Source: Hericium rajendrae
Taxonomy: Eukaryota > Basidiomycota > Agaricomycetes > Russulales > Hericiaceae
Direction of reading: 5' to 3'
Length of the DNA: 64,000 nt
Assembly: GCA_033439255.1 (NCBI GenBank)
Contig: CM065884.1
Location: 1,736,001 to 1,800,000, forward strand
The notes beneath the pieces were generated by a model. It searched no databases and was not told the DNA's origin. It saw only the letters and a program-made list of their open reading frames with translations. Position numbers and translations under genes: made by a program. Of the stretch, positions 1 to 13,600 are shown piece by piece. How positions within the stretch are numbered: position 1 is the first letter of the stretch; each line of letters opens with the position of its first letter.

Positions 1-1987
1 GTACATCGTCATGTGTTGCAAGGACTTTAAGCTGTAGAGCAAGGACACCGACTGCCTTCCCAAAGACTGCGACGTTGTCTTTGCAGCTTTCAATGACGCC
101 TCGACAGACAGAAGGGGTGGGTATCGTCCGTCGACTCATTGCATCAAAGCGATCCAGCGCATTGATCAATTGAGTCATATAGGTACTTGCAGGATCCAGG
201 ACTTTGACCAGGACAGAGGAGAGTCTCTCATCGATAGCATAGACGGTATAATGTCGAAGCGTTTGGTATACCTGTGACACAGCAAACAGAATCCCACGAA
301 TTGCGTCCACTAGCTTGAGAAGGGAATCGGGAATTGTCTTAGATATTGCGGATGAAGCGAGAGTCGAAAAACGGCGGAAATACGAATTTCGTTCGACGTC
401 CATAGCTGGGGCAGGTCTGTCAACAGACGCAGGGGATGACGTGATCTGTGGTTGGGCGAATGGTCGTGCTGTGCGATAGATAAATGATGACCCATCTGAT
501 TCAGAAGAGTCCTGACGTTGTGAGAGCGGAGAAGGTATCGTAAAATGGTCCACCGAGTTGTTGGCTTTCAGAGCAGTTGCAAAGCCTGTGGAGTGAGTAT
601 TAGATGAGATATCGGGATTTCTGGTGTCCATGCCCAGCCGTAATTTTGCCGGCCTCATGTCCGGGAGACTTTTCTTCCTAAGGCTATTGCGAACTGAACC
701 GCTACTTGACCCAGCGTACGAAGCATTCCGTGCATGATTTGATGTATCTGGGAAAAGATCCTCTGCCGCATCTGGGGATGCGGAGCCTTCAGGTGTCGGT
801 AGATAGGACTCAGGAGAGCGAGAGGAAGGGGAGGGTTGATCACGGTCACGAGGTAGGGATTCGAGGTGCAAAGGAGGGGGCCTGTCCATTCGTGGCGATG
901 AAAAAAATGGTCGGAAAGAGCTCTCCGCGTCAGAAGCCATGGACAAGTCGCTATCATTGTTCCAACTGGTCGCACCCGTAAGTGGACGAAAGAATAGCGC
1001 ATCATCATTGTTGGCGTCCCTGCATTCCACGGGTGAGATGGAGTATCATTGACGATGTGTATAAATGAAATAAATTACTACCTTGTGATACTGGGTTCTC
1101 CCTGATCTCCTTGTATGGAGTCGTCGCCCACCTTGCGATGCTCAGATGTGGAGCTGTTGTCTTCAATCCATTTCTGAAGTCCCTTTATCCAATCTTTTGA
1201 TGTGTCTTGAGACTCCACTACCGACTTGGGAGGCCATTCGAGAGGGTTTTGTTCGATTCTCAAAATGTTCAGCTTCTGGAACTTGACGAGATACGATGGA
1301 AGCCTGGAAATCCGATTCTTATAGATAGAGAATACCTAGAGCACAGTCAGAGACAGAGATGATATATGATGAAGTAGAAGTCGCGTACTCGGAGATTAAC
1401 TAGTGACCCTGGCTGAGAAGGCAACCGCTTCAGTTTGTTCCGACCGATGTCTAACACTTCTAGTGACGGCATTATGGTCAACTATAGTTATGTGTGTTCA
1501 GTCCGTGATCCTTATCGTGTCAGGGGGTGAGATACACGAACAACATCAGGAAACACAGAGAACGAATTGTTCTTCAGGTTCAGGTAGCGGAGACGCGACA
1601 GAAGTGCGAAAGCCATGGGAAGCGTTGCCAAACGGTTCGAAGCAAGGGTGATACTAGTTCATAAAGTCAAGGTAATTGTAAATGACGGAACAAATGCTTC
1701 AAAGCAATGATACTGTAGACAACATACCGCAAGAGCGAGCTCTCGTCCTCCATCAGGTCCTCCCGACCAATAGCTGCCAACTCCTCAGCTCCGTACTCTC
1801 CTACATCTGTCAGGTTTCTATGGCTCAAGTCGAGCGTGGCCCCATTATCTTCAGACCTCAGCAAAGCTTCCGCAAGATGAATGTGATTGAGTGATGTCGA
1901 CGAGACAGGTGACGATGGTCTACGTTTGTGTTGGAAGGGTCCTGGCGAAACGCGACCAGCCGCGAAGTCGGCCTCGGAAATGGCCAT
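1..1987 (-). CDS. SOG2: Sog2-like leucine-rich repeat protein of the RAM pathway (C-terminus beyond left edge)
   Basis: The protein starts MAISEADFAAG and continues into leucine-rich repeats: LDLSHRNLTDVG, then SNRLATLPMAFALLSRLRYL, LEVLDIGRNKLKRLPS and KNRISRLPSYLVKFQKLNIL. A Ser/Pro-rich linker follows. Near the left edge a helical region (DSLLKLVDAIRGILFAVSQV, later TYMTQLINALDRFDAMSRR) matches the Sog2 domain. In yeast, Sog2 works with the NDR kinase Cbk1 and Mob2 in the RAM network, which controls polarised growth and cell separation. That role is inferred from family membership. Several short introns interrupt the repeats. The gene runs off the window, so its stop codon is not seen. The LRR-then-Sog2 order makes other LRR proteins, such as adenylate cyclase, unlikely. 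Confidence 0.82.
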
Positions 1988-2501
1988 AATATCTAAAAGC
2001 GCAGAAGAGACACCGTAGGAAGTCAAAGTAGAAAGGTAGAAGCAGTGATGGATATGTGCATGAACGGAGGTCGTGAACAAGCAGAGGTTGAGAGCACCCG
2101 AGTCGTGCTCGGCCCATGAGTATCATGTGGTACGTAACAGCCACAGCTCGTAGCACTGCTATACAGAGCCCATTCATCATGTCGTCCCTTAGTCCGACAT
2201 TCTTACAGTCAGGGCAAGGCTTTGCCTTCGCGAAGTAGCCAGCAAGAGCGGGGGGGAATACACCAATAAAATTAGAAGCTGTTAATATTCGGAGAGTAAT
2301 CTGCTAAACTTGAAGATATAGTAGACATGTCGGAGCACATCAACTCCAACCCGGATCAAGCAAGGCAAGAAAGAATACAAGAGCAGAAACGTAGAACATC
2401 GAAGAAAATCATAACACATTATAACCCAGAAGAAAAAGATGTACCAAATACAAATACACCGAAATGGAGAAATAGGGCCGCGGGCTGCAACTCCAGAGAC
2501 A
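1988..2501. other. intergenic region between two minus-strand genes
   Basis: This holds the presumed promoter and 5' leader of the LRR gene and the 3' end region of the Zn2Cys6 regulator. No convincing gene, repeat or RNA was seen. The short open frames on both strands have no recognisable motif. Confidence 0.5.
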
Positions 2502-5500
2502 TCACGAACCTCTGTACTGGGGGAGATTGTCCAAAGGCCAAAGACGATCCTCCATGGCCACGGAAGGCGATGAGCTGTAAATCCCGTCTCCCAACTCCTC
2601 CATCTCTGAGTAGTTTGCTAGCGGTAGTGACATGTGAGGATGTTCAGCATCTTGAGTCCCCTGTTGCCCGTGTGCGTTCATGGCCGTCATGAAATATTGT
2701 AGACTGAAGTCCATGTCTGCATCGCCCATTTGCTGATAAAATGTACCCTCGGCCTGCCCATAAGTCGTCTCAGCGGGACCAATGCCAGGACCGGCACTAT
2801 TGTGAGCGGGCATATCAGGCCAATAAATGGCGTTGGGTGGTGTCTGCTGGCGGTCTTGTTTGAACTGCGGCACAAATTCCATTCCTTCATCATTGTACTG
2901 AGGGCTGCTCGGGCGCTGGTCGTGCTTGTTCAATAAACTAGATAGGAACCTAGAATATAGCACTGGGGAATGACGTCCATCGTATGCGACTTCTTTTGAC
3001 CCAAGGACATTGATCAGGCGCTTGACGATGGCGATGATTTCGACTTGCGTTCCCTCATCGAGCAGCGGGAGAAATCTTGGGCGTAGCAGCTATTAAATTG
3101 GGTCAATGGTATTTATGAAGTCCGTTATTTACGTGTGGACCCTTACGTTGATGAGGAAGGCAGCACAGAACGACACATATAGGAAATTTGCCTGTAAGGA
3201 GCCTTTAGCGCTCAAATAGGATGTGCGCAGTTGGAAGACATGCTGACCTCCATGGCAAAGCGTAGAATCCCGGTTCTATACAATTTCTCCGTCATGATCT
3301 TGATGGCCGTGCAGGCAACCTCTATCGACTGTAAAGCAGAGTTGAGTAAATCATAAGTTTCTGATAGTGAGGCTCATGGATTACCTCGTCCACCAAGGGG
3401 CTGCCTCGGAGAAGCCCTCGCTTGCTTGCGTAGGGAAAGGCAGTGGACAGAACGACCAGCCTCAGGTAAGACGCGATCCTATACGACATGAATTGGCCGG
3501 ATTGACCGATACTACCGTATAAAGACTTACATTTGGGTATTGTTTCCTCGATAGTTGCACATGCGATCTGTACTCACGATGTAAGTGCCAAACTCCGAAT
3601 TCGCAGATGCGAACTTACCGTTGTTCTTCGGATCATCCGTGTATCTCCGGACCCAGAACGACATCATCTGCGCCAACTTCCCATCGTATTCGATGCATTT
3701 CTCGACGATCCCTTCCTTCTGTCAAAGGACTGATGAGAATGTTGAACGTGCAACGAGTGCAAAAGCACGAACATCGACAGTCCCAGGCGACGTTCTGCGA
3801 CAGGTCTCAGCCCGGAATCTACCCATGATGAGCAGAATCTCAGCGTATGCGACTAGATGGATGTCAAACGGAAGATTGTTCCGAGACGAGTTGTACCAAT
3901 CCCGACAGGACCGGGCAACAATATCTTCAGACGGCGTCGAGGTGGGCTTGCCAAAAGAGGTGGCGTGTGCTCTATCAACACAGAAGCAGTTCAGCCAGGT
4001 CCGTATCCGATCAGCCTTCTCTGACTCGTCGCAACTTTCGGGGGGTGGTTGATGCAGATTGAGTTCCATTGCCATGCTAAAGGATGGAGTTAGTTATCGC
4101 TAGGGCATGCATGCTTCTGCGGATGCTTACCGGATTGCAACACCCATTAGTATCCAGCTTCTATCTTCATACCAGTTTTTTCCCGGGACAGGATACACGG
4201 CCATCAACAGGTATGCTTGGCAAATATCGATAGTTTGCGATCCATTGATCAAAGCCTTTCCTGCGGCATCTCTCGCAAATTCCATGGCCAACGGGTAGAG
4301 ATTGGGCCGCTGTTTCCAGAAACGGGAGCCAAGCGCGCATACTAGGCATCTTCAGCAATGCTTATAAATGAGACGGCGACGACCCTGTACTCACTGACGG
4401 TGAAGAGGAAGGGGCAGGACCAAATGAGCCTAGATGGCGTATGCAACTCGGGATCCAACAGTGAGAAGAAGATCTAGGCCCAAGGTTCATCAACAACTCC
4501 CATCATGGCATGATGAAGACACACATTTATTCTGTCAAAGAAACTAGAGCATGATGCAAATCAGTAATGCTAAACTCCCGTCACGAATGAACTCACATGC
4601 GAAATAGTATTTCTATCTCCTCGGGTGAGACAACGCCATATTTCACGATATCTGGGGGGATAGGCTCGTGTATGTTTTCAGACTCGCCTGAAAAGAGGCA
4701 TGAGATCATCCGGCCTCGAGCAATAAATGGAACCAAGCCTCACTACTTTCTGAGCGGCAAACAAACGAGTGGCCCGATGGAAACGGTTTCGACCACTGGA
4801 GTCGACGTTCAAGGTACATGAGCAGTTGTCCATCTTCGATTGTAGACAAGTACGGGGAAGGAGAAAGCCCTGCCAACAACGCATGAGATAAGATCGGGCT
4901 GTGCGGTTTTGATTTACGAACCGACACCGTCATATATGTCAGAGTCGGGCAGGGCAGTTGTAGCCGTATGGTCCGATTCAGATTTCTCTAACCAGTGACG
5001 AATCTTCTCATCTGTTTTCATACTATCGAATTGCTGCAAGAGAGCCTGAATTTCTACGTCCTGTTTCTGAGCGCGACGCTGCAGGTCATCGTGAGTTCTG
5101 TGACAGATGCGATGTGAGTTACGATGAAAGAAAGGCGGGAGAGCCGCGGAGACTGACGGGGCAGGCTTTCGTTTCTTGCGGCCACGAACTATACATTCAT
5201 GTTTTCCAGACAAGCATCGCTGACATATGGTTTCGCCAGGATAAAATTCGCATTTGACCTGAAAGAAAAGGTGATTTACGAATGGAGATTCATTCAGAGA
5301 AAACGCATCTACCTTCAGAGACTTGCAATGACCGCAAGCGCCCGCCCTGGTTGATGATGATATGTATACCCGAATGTCAACCCAACAAATGCTATTGGCT
5401 CACAATCGACCACGCGGCGGCTTTCTCGAACCATAATTCGCAACATTGTCATCTTCGTCATCGGTCTCGCTTTCTTCATGAGCATAAGAGCGAAACGACC

Positions 5501-6003
5501 CCAGCTCCGTTACGGGAGTGGACGGGATGTTGGAGGGAAAAGAGAATGCGAAGGAAGAAGCAGAGATAGGAGAGCGAGAGGTGACCCCCTTCTCTGTGTG
5601 AACGAGTGGTCGCTCATGGGTGACATGAACTTGAACTTGAGGGCGGGGACCTGAGAGGGCAGGATCATGCCAAGAGCGCTACTTAGTCTCGGGTATACAT
5701 AGCATTGAACAACGGAGGAGTTACAAACTTTGATGGTAGAAGGTTCGCCTGTATGTCGATCACGATGGTCACCGGGGCATGCCTGCTTGGGGATGTCAGC
5801 CATATGCTGTATCTCGGGGCTGGACAGCGCCCAGCTCTACTGTGCGTCACTCGTCGCGTGGAAGGATTACTTGCCTTTTCCGGACCAAAAACAGGCTTTC
5901 CGAACGCCGAACTCGAATGCGAGTTTTGTCTTTGTCCAATGAGATGAGAGCCAACGGTCGAGCCAGCATCACCGGCAGTAGCATTGGAGTGGGGAGGATG
6001 CAT
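2502..6003 (-). CDS. Zn2Cys6 fungal transcription factor, PriB-like
   Basis: A binuclear zinc cluster is split by one intron: ACGHCKSLK on one exon, then VKCEFYPGETICQRC with a final KHEC on the next, giving the six-cysteine CX2CX6C-type pattern. A basic GRKKRK stretch and a Gln-rich coiled coil (LQRRAQKQDVEIQALLQQFD) follow, as expected for the linker and dimerisation helix. The middle part contains RTWLNCFCVDRAHATSFGKP and FDIHLVAYAEILLIMGRF, typical of the fungal-specific regulatory domain. The tail is Gln/Met/Asp-rich (GDADMDFSLQYFMTAMN), a possible activation region. It should act in the nucleus on an unknown gene set. About seven or more introns are present. The start at 6003 opens a Ser-rich leader exon and is the least certain part; a later Met is possible. 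The closest known type is basidiomycete PriB. Confidence 0.8.
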
Positions 6004-7568
6004 CGTGTCGAGCGCCCTACACTGGGACTTTTTCTAGCGACTATGCTCTGTTAGAGCTCCAAGAAGAAGGATCGGGAAGCTGAATCGGTGATTCTGCCTT
6101 CCTTTATATAGGATCGGGCTTGAATGAGCGGGAGAACAACGATGTGATGTCAGGTACAAACGGCGCTACTTATCATCTGCTGGTTCTCGACACGCCGACA
6201 AGTGGAAGCGGGCTCCGGCTTCTGCAAGAAGCCACGTGCGCATTCAATCTACAAGGACGGAATTGCAAGAGAAGGACGCACAGCTCGAAAAAGGCCACAA
6301 CATATCGAAGAGAGCGGCCCCATGTCTTCCTGTAAAAGGAGCACCGTGATACGGTGTTTCTTTTAGCACTTGAATGCGACCGAAGGATGCCAGCCACGAT
6401 AGGAACCAGAACACACGATGGGCGAGATGATGTGAGCGCCTGATTAGCAACAGGCGCTCGAACCGCTCACTTTCAAGCAGCCTTCTGAGCGCTAAGAAGT
6501 TTGATCATCGTCTCCTCAAAGGGAATAACCCCGGGCTCTTAAGTTATTAGAGTGCGCCGTCAGTAGCCGACAGCAAGCCACAAGAGGCCACAAGAGACAT
6601 ATTTTCAGGACGCTAATCCGTGGTATCCTCGGAAACCGATCGAGGATGGTCAAAAGGCTTAGCTTTGGCGACGACGAAGGGCGGCGCTATTCCTGATACC
6701 TGAGGCCTGAGATCTTGAGAAGTAAGAACACAGGGTCCAGGATGTTAGAGGTTAATTGACGCGTTAACTCAGGATTCGAACTGGTGAGGCGCTTTCACGC
6801 ACCATTCTTCTTCCCGTCGCACGCGGATCAACAACACAACAAAATTGGAAGTCTGCTGCGGAGAAGAAATTCTCCCAGTCCAACAAGCACTTTAAGCCGT
6901 GCTGAGGACCATGGGCTATTCCCAACGTAGAAACAACGAAAGTGAAGATCAAGGAAAGCGAGGATCTGTAGACACGCGATAAGGCCGGATGACGTGTCAG
7001 ACTGTTCGCGCAGGCTACACCACGGAGCCAACGGTAAGCCTTGCGCATGGCGGGTAATTCTGCTTTGTTTGAACAAACGTGAAAGAATTGTAGTCAGATG
7101 TGCTCGGTAGATGTAAGTAGTTCAAAGAACCGACCTGATCGACGACCAATCACAACCGTGAAAGGTCTGTTGCGTCTTCCGCTGCAATACATAACATGTA
7201 TCTAAACTTACGTGTGGCGACAATCGGTCTCGAGTGAGATTGGCGAGCATGGTGCGCACGAGGCATATGTGCGTGCGATGATCCTTGCACACCGTGGGTT
7301 TAGACATCCCTTGCACGATTCATGTTATGTAGAATGCCGTACCTGGAATCCGGTGGAACCCTAATGTGAGGTTTACGCGATTCAATCACATGATCTATGG
7401 ATTTGCAGAAGGCGCGCGGGAGTCTTTGAGTAGTCTCTGAGTCTTCAATTTCCTGGCAGTTCGAGGGCAGTCAACTTTTCTAGTTGTTAGCTCTGTGAAA
7501 GGCGGTCATACGTACGCGTAAAGTTCCTGAACTATGACCCTACATCGCTGATCATTCATCTCTCGTAG
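6004..7568. other. long divergent intergenic region
   Basis: This lies between the divergent starts of the Zn2Cys6 regulator and SPB4. No convincing coding region was found on either strand. It contains a perfect hairpin (stem 9, loop 8) at 6434-6459 and a short direct repeat, CCACAAGAGG-type, near 6582-6595. A long promoter is plausible for the regulator. Confidence 0.5.
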
Positions 7569-10060
7569 ATGGCCTCCAATGGATTCGCGGGATCGTGGTC
7601 CTCTCTGCCTGTTCCACTTACATCATGGGTGTAAGAAATCGCTTTTATTGTACCGATTTATGTGACAAAATGATCGATTCAATTTGATAGATTTGATGTT
7701 ATTCAGTCGATGGGTCACTTGCAAATGACACCCGTCCAAGCGTGTACCATTCCTCTTTTCATGCGGAATAAGGACGTTGTCGTCGAGGCTGTAACCGGAT
7801 CAGGGAAGACTCTAGCCTTCGTGATCCCCGTTCTTGAACGCCTCATTAGGCGTGAGAGGAGACTCAAGAAAAACGAGGTCGGCGCACTCGTGATCAGCCC
7901 CACAAGGTACCCATCCCTCTATGCTCCGCGGGCAGACCCTGTTGACGTGGCCCTAGGGAGCTCGCAACTCAGATACACTCCGTAATCGAGCTCTTTCTGT
8001 CATCACAGCCTTACTCCCAAGACCAAGAGTCGGGTGATAAATCACATCAGGAAGCAAGGGCCGAACATCCACCGGCTCTTCTTCTAGTGTCTTCCTCTCA
8101 GTCCTCACCAGCACAAGATGTACAACGCTTTCTTGCTGCGGGCTCTGACATTGTTGTCGGCACTCCCGGTCGCGTGGAGGAGTTTCTATTGGGCAAGGGA
8201 AAGGACGCCGTGAGTACAAAGGAGCTCGAGGTCCTAGTGTTGGACGAAGCGGACCGGTATGTCAGGTGCCCGTGGGTCAGCTATTGATTGACGTTTTTCG
8301 GAGCACAGATTACTCGACCTAGGCTTTCAACAAACACTGACACGCATCTTGACACATTTGCCGAAGCAGAGAAGGACGGGCCTATTCAGCGCCACAATGA
8401 CTGATGCCGATGCTATTTCAGAGCTTGTCCGTGTTGGCCTGCGAAATCCGGCCAGAATCGTCGTCAAAGTCCAAGCGAAGAGGGGTCAGAATCACCGAGA
8501 TGCTGGAACGGAAGGATCGAACTCCGATGCACGTAATGATTTCGTCGAAGAGCGAAGAATTCCAGCGAAGTCAGTTTCCCTCCTTATCTCCCTCCATCTC
8601 AACTTAGTTCCGGTTCGACGATACTGACGTATTCTGTAGTCTGAAGATATTTCATCTGGCATGCCATGCATCCGAGAAGCTCGTCCAGCTCACACGTATT
8701 GTGGCCCACGAGCTCTCCAAACACCAGTCTTCAAGATTCATCGTTTACTTCGCTACTGGTGCCTGTGTTGACCACTTCTACCGAGTAGCTCCGTTCCGTG
8801 CGTTTTTCCGATCACTTTCTAAACTCGCACGAATAGGTCCTTCCCCTCTTTCTACCTAAGGAAAGCAATTTATATTCCCTACACGGACATCTCCAACCTG
8901 CTGCCCGCACGCGTACACTAGCCTCTTTCGCCTCGTCTATTCCCACTCCATTGGCACCATCGATCCTTCTTGCCACCGATGTGGCTGCCAGGGGTCTGGA
9001 TCTCCCAGACGTGGATGTCGTAGTGCAGTTCGACCCACCTTCTGACACGAAGGCGTTTTCGCATAGATGTGGCCGTACTGCGCGTGCCGGCAAAAGCGGC
9101 AGAGCGTGGGTTCTATTAGTAGGCAGAGAGCAAGAGTATATTGGTTAGTCCCCTATCGCAGCCGTGTCCTAGTTCACAGCTAATTCACGCTCTGACAGAT
9201 TTTCTCTCCGTGCGGAAAATTCCTGTGAAGGGGCATCCATACTTCAACGAGGACGGCAGCATCGATTCGCGAAATTGCAATGAACGTCCCGAGGACCCTG
9301 CGGTAGCCGCGTTTCTGACGACCATGCGGAATGATCTACTGGGTGATCGTGCCCTGCATGATAAGGTGCGTTCACAGGCAGCCTTGCATGCTGGCATCTT
9401 TACTAATGTAGTCTCGCTCCCAAACTCATGTAACAGGCAGTCAAAGCCTTCGTGTCTTTCGTGCGGGCTTACAGCAACCACCAGGCATCGTATATCTTTA
9501 GAATTAAGGATCTTGATCTCTTAGGCGTTGCCAAAACATACGGTCTTCTACGGCTCCCTCGCATGCCGGAGCTCAAGAAAGTCGACAGGACAGGTTGGTC
9601 AGATGTCGACATGGACGTGAGTGAGTCCTTTATCGTCTGGATCCGTCTCAGACGTGTCTTCATCTTCCAGTGGAGCACCTATGCGTACGCCGACAAAGCG
9701 CAAGAAACTAAGCGCTTATTCTTACTCTCTCAACAAGCGAGTGGACCAGTAAAGCCACGCGGACTGCCAGTAGACAAGACAAAGTATGTATCGTGGAGTG
9801 ATAAGGTGAAAAAGAGAGATGAAAAGGTGAAAAGACGGGAGAAGAAAGATCGGAAGAAAGGGTGGCTCAAAACCCAGAAGCAGGAAGGCATCGCAGGCGA
9901 AGAGAAGGTTAATGAAGCATTGAAGCGAAACCGGACGGAGAGCGGCGAGAGTGACTGCGACGAGTGGGAGGAGCTGGCGAGGGAAGAGAGAATGGCCAAG
10001 AAACTGAAGAAGGGGACTGTCAGTCAAGGGGAATTTGACGATGCATTTTCAGGATTGTAG
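7569..10060 (+). CDS. SPB4: DEAD-box ATP-dependent rRNA helicase SPB4/DDX55
   Basis: Helicase motifs appear in order: the Q-motif region ([12 protein letters not shown]), Walker A (AVTGSGKT), PTREL, TPGR, the DEAD box (VLDEADR), SAT (FSATM), then [16 protein letters not shown] and motif VI ([10 protein letters not shown]). After the helicase core comes the DUF4217-type C-terminal domain ([20 protein letters not shown]) and a Lys/Arg-rich tail with alternating basic and acidic runs. This layout is diagnostic of Spb4, a nucleolar helicase of 60S ribosome assembly. Introns read by eye: 7631-7690, 7907-7956, 8257-8308, 8570-8639, 8785-8836, 9144-9198, 9366-9436 and 9617-9670. All keep the frame. 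The start ATG opens [13 protein letters not shown], right before the Q-motif, as expected for the family. Confidence 0.93.
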
Positions 10061-10640
10061 ACAACCGCAGGTGATATCTCAATCCTAGGTTGTATACTGT
10101 GCGACGCTGATGTTGACATCTTTTGCTCTAGCATCTTATTTAACTCTTATCCTTTTCCTCGTACAGCGCATCTAGTTGGCCCCGTCGAAGTAAGCTCTTC
10201 CACGGCACGTACTGTATGTAAGTAGACTCGATATTGGCATATGTTATCACTGTGGATTGAAACCGGCTGGTGTTTTGCGTGGAAAGGCCGGTAATGCCTC
10301 ACGCCTCCACGCACGCCCCCCTCCATCGTGACGCTCGTGAGCTATTTTTATCCTGGTGCGCCGTGCTTCGTTTGAAGATATCCAACCACATCCTGCTTCA
10401 TATCTAATTAATATGATTATTGGACGCAGAAGGCTTCGCGTGCCTATCCTTTGGAGAGTCTAGATCATCTTGGCATCATCAAAGGCAAGAACGTGTGTCG
10501 TTGACGAAAAACCTCATATCTTTTGACCACCGTGGTCACGCACTCGCCTTGATGTATGAAGCGGTCGCCGTCGTCCGCCGTGCTGTACGCGGACCTATAA
10601 AGCATTAGTTGTCTGCTGGAATTTCGCTGCACTGACTAGG
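10061..10640. other. intergenic region with PhoD promoter
   Basis: This lies between the SPB4 stop and the phosphatase start. A TATAAAG box sits at 10597-10603, about 40 bases before the ATG. No other gene or repeat was seen. Confidence 0.5.
10597..10603 (+). promoter_or_regulatory. TATA box of the PhoD gene
   Basis: The sequence TATAAAG lies close upstream of the start codon of the secreted phosphatase, at a spacing compatible with a short 5' leader. Confidence 0.5.
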
Positions 10641-13600
10641 ATGAAGTTGGTTATCCTGGCTTTCTTCGGCGCTGTCGCGTCCGCCACTACACTCCTTGAC
10701 CGTAATTTGGTGTACAACTCACCTTTTCATGATCATCCGCAGGTATGTACCTGCGTCTTATTTCTACGCTTTATCTTGACCCAATGGCGGCAGTTTGGCC
10801 GTGACACACGCGAACTCCACGCCCGGCACTTGAGGAACGGTCGCAGACAAGTCCAGGCCGCGAGTGCTTTCGACGACGAACATTACCCAACATTTTATGG
10901 TGGCGATTTCAGCAACGTTAGTGGAGTAGTTTGTGAATCTGGCGGACTAAAATCTCATTCCTCTTTAGAGCCCTTTTGTGTGGAACGGTGGATTGAACTT
11001 CACCCATTCCGGTATGGTTCTATTGTCTTATCTATGTGTCTCCGCAAGCTGAGGAGAGCTCATTTCCATTCAGTTGCTAGTGTGAGTATCCTCTCCCACA
11101 TCTCGGCAGATCCACGATATGACGATGCGGAACAGGGCGACCCGTTCGATACCTCCGTGCTCCTCTGGACGCGCGCTGTTCCTTTGACCAACGAGACTTC
11201 GCCCGGACCAGACCAGAGCGTCCCTGTCTGCGTATCATACAAAGTGTTCACATCTTCGTCGCTTTCCGGAAAACCCGTCAATTCCGGAGAGGCGTTCACC
11301 TCCTATGATGTCGACTTCACCGTCAAAGTGGAAGCCACGGGTTTGAAGGCTGATACGAAGTACTGGTATTTCTTTGCAGATTGCACCAACCCTTCCAGCG
11401 TCAGCCCCACCGGTGTAACGCGGACGATTTCGCACCCAGATAGTAAGACTTTGCCTATCTTTTCGTTCGCCATTTGAAAGATGATGGCTCAAATGGAAAT
11501 TGTTCAGCGCCTGCGGATCAGGTCAATGGCGGCAAGGATCTTACTTTGGCAGTTTTCTCATGCTCGCAGTACCAGCGAGGTCAGTGGCATATCGTCTCGA
11601 TTAGCATAGAGGCGCGGTGAATGATGCCAAACCCCGAACTTCTATAGGTTATTTTAACGCCTACGGTGTCGGAGCGCACAACACAAGCGCAGATATATTT
11701 GTGCATCTCGGTGACTACGTTAGTCCATCATCTCAGTTGACTTGTCGACTCTTCAATTGACGCCCTTCAGATCTACGAGTCCCTTGGCAATGGGTAGGCT
11801 TTATAGATCATACTCCCCGATACCACCTGATGTTCGATCTTCTTCAGAGCAAGCATTGGCCGACAAGTGCTTGGACGAGAGCTCGCCACGATATACGATT
11901 ATCGCCAGCGCTTGAATCAGTACCGGACCGATGTCAGTCTTGTTTACGCCCATCAAAATGCGCCATGGATAGCTGTATGGTATGGAACCCTGCTGTCGCC
12001 CCTCCGCACATTCTGTTGACGCTGCCATATATTCGTGGGCGCTTTCGACAGGGTGAGTCTGGTGCTTAGTGGTGCCCTGCTTCTGCCCGACTGACAGCTG
12101 CGCCCACGTTTCTAGGATGACCACGAGGTAAATCATTCCCACCAATGCCGTCTTCGTCCACTCACTTCCAGCGAAGGTGGCAGACAACTCATGGAAGGCA
12201 GGAACAGCTGATTCGAACGACACTGCCGTCGGATGCTCTTTCTCGCCGTCTGGCGCATGCTTCACGGATAGGAAGCTCGCCGCTGTGCGTGCCTATCACG
12301 AGTGGATGCCTGTGCGCCAGGTCGCCGCGGACGATAAACTTCGCATTTGGCGGAACTTCCAGATTGGCAAGCTTCTGGTGAGGTCATCCGACTTTGTCGG
12401 ACTTCTATGAGTGCTGATACGCCTCTAGGATCTCACTATGTTAGACACGCGTAGGTTCATATACTAAAGACCCCGTCAATGTGTTGATGGTGTTGTATAG
12501 GCCAGTATGACCGGGATCTGACCGATGTGAGTAGCTCTGACATGTGGTAGGCTAACGTCTGACATGCCTTTTGTCAGGTGTACTACAATACCGGTTTGTG
12601 ATCCACTTGATGACTTGATCTGGTCCAGTTCTGAACACTATCGATTTGACATCCCACAGAATGTGAGTGTCTTATCAATAATCAGAGGATCACTCTAATA
12701 GGGAGTAGATGTGAACACTATCGCGGCTTACGCCAATCGGTCGCTCATGGGCTTCGATCAAGAAAATTGTATGCACCGATCCCTCATTCCTGTTCTGTTT
12801 CCTAACTTGCGCCAGGGTTCTTCGACAGTCTTTCCGAGTCGAAGTCCAGAGGTGCCGTATGGCGAGTTGTTGGGTATGTCCTGCCTAACAGGAAAAGCCG
12901 CATCTAACACTTCCATTTATCCTGCCAGACAACAAATCGTGTTCACGCAGTTGAACGAGTCCGGTCACTGTGAGTTTCCGTTCATCCCACTCAAGCTCCG
13001 GTATAATAACTGACTTGCCTTCTGGACTAGATGATCTGGTAAGCGCGCCGCACCGATGGACATCGATTCGGGCCAAATTTGATGCGATTACACATTCCAG
13101 GATGCATGGGACGGCTACCGCGCTAATCGCCAGCGCGTTTTGGACCATTTGTACCAGGGCAAGATTGACAATACCATTGTTCTGTCCGGGGATAGCCACG
13201 CCAACTGGGTATCCGATCTCGCTCGTACGTAACTCCATCCTCTTATCCATTCAGCAAACAACCTCATAACCTCCACCCTCCCCATCAGATCCCAATGACA
13301 CTAGGTTTGTCCTGCGTCGATCGCACACCATCTGCACGGTTTGACCCACGATCATCTTCAGCTATGACCCCGTCACCGGCAAAGGCGCAATTGGTGTCGA
13401 GTTCGCCGGCACGGCCGTGTCGTCAAGCTCCTCCTTCGGCACGAACATCCAGCCCGCTGCCGCAGACAAGATATCAGAAGTGCTCGTTGCGGTGAACCGC
13501 AACCTGCAGTGGAGCGAGGGCTCGTACCGTGGTTTCTACACGCTCACGATCAACCCGAAAACGCTCACCGCCACGTACTGGGCAATGAACAGCACCAGTG

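Noticed and set aside
6764-6850. Possible tRNA on the minus strand (AGTTCGAATCC-like T-loop)
   Set aside because: The flanks do not pair into a T-stem, and no D-arm, anticodon stem or acceptor stem can be drawn.
7431-7470. GTTCGAGGGC near a possible tRNA T-arm
   Set aside because: No other tRNA arms could be folded around it.
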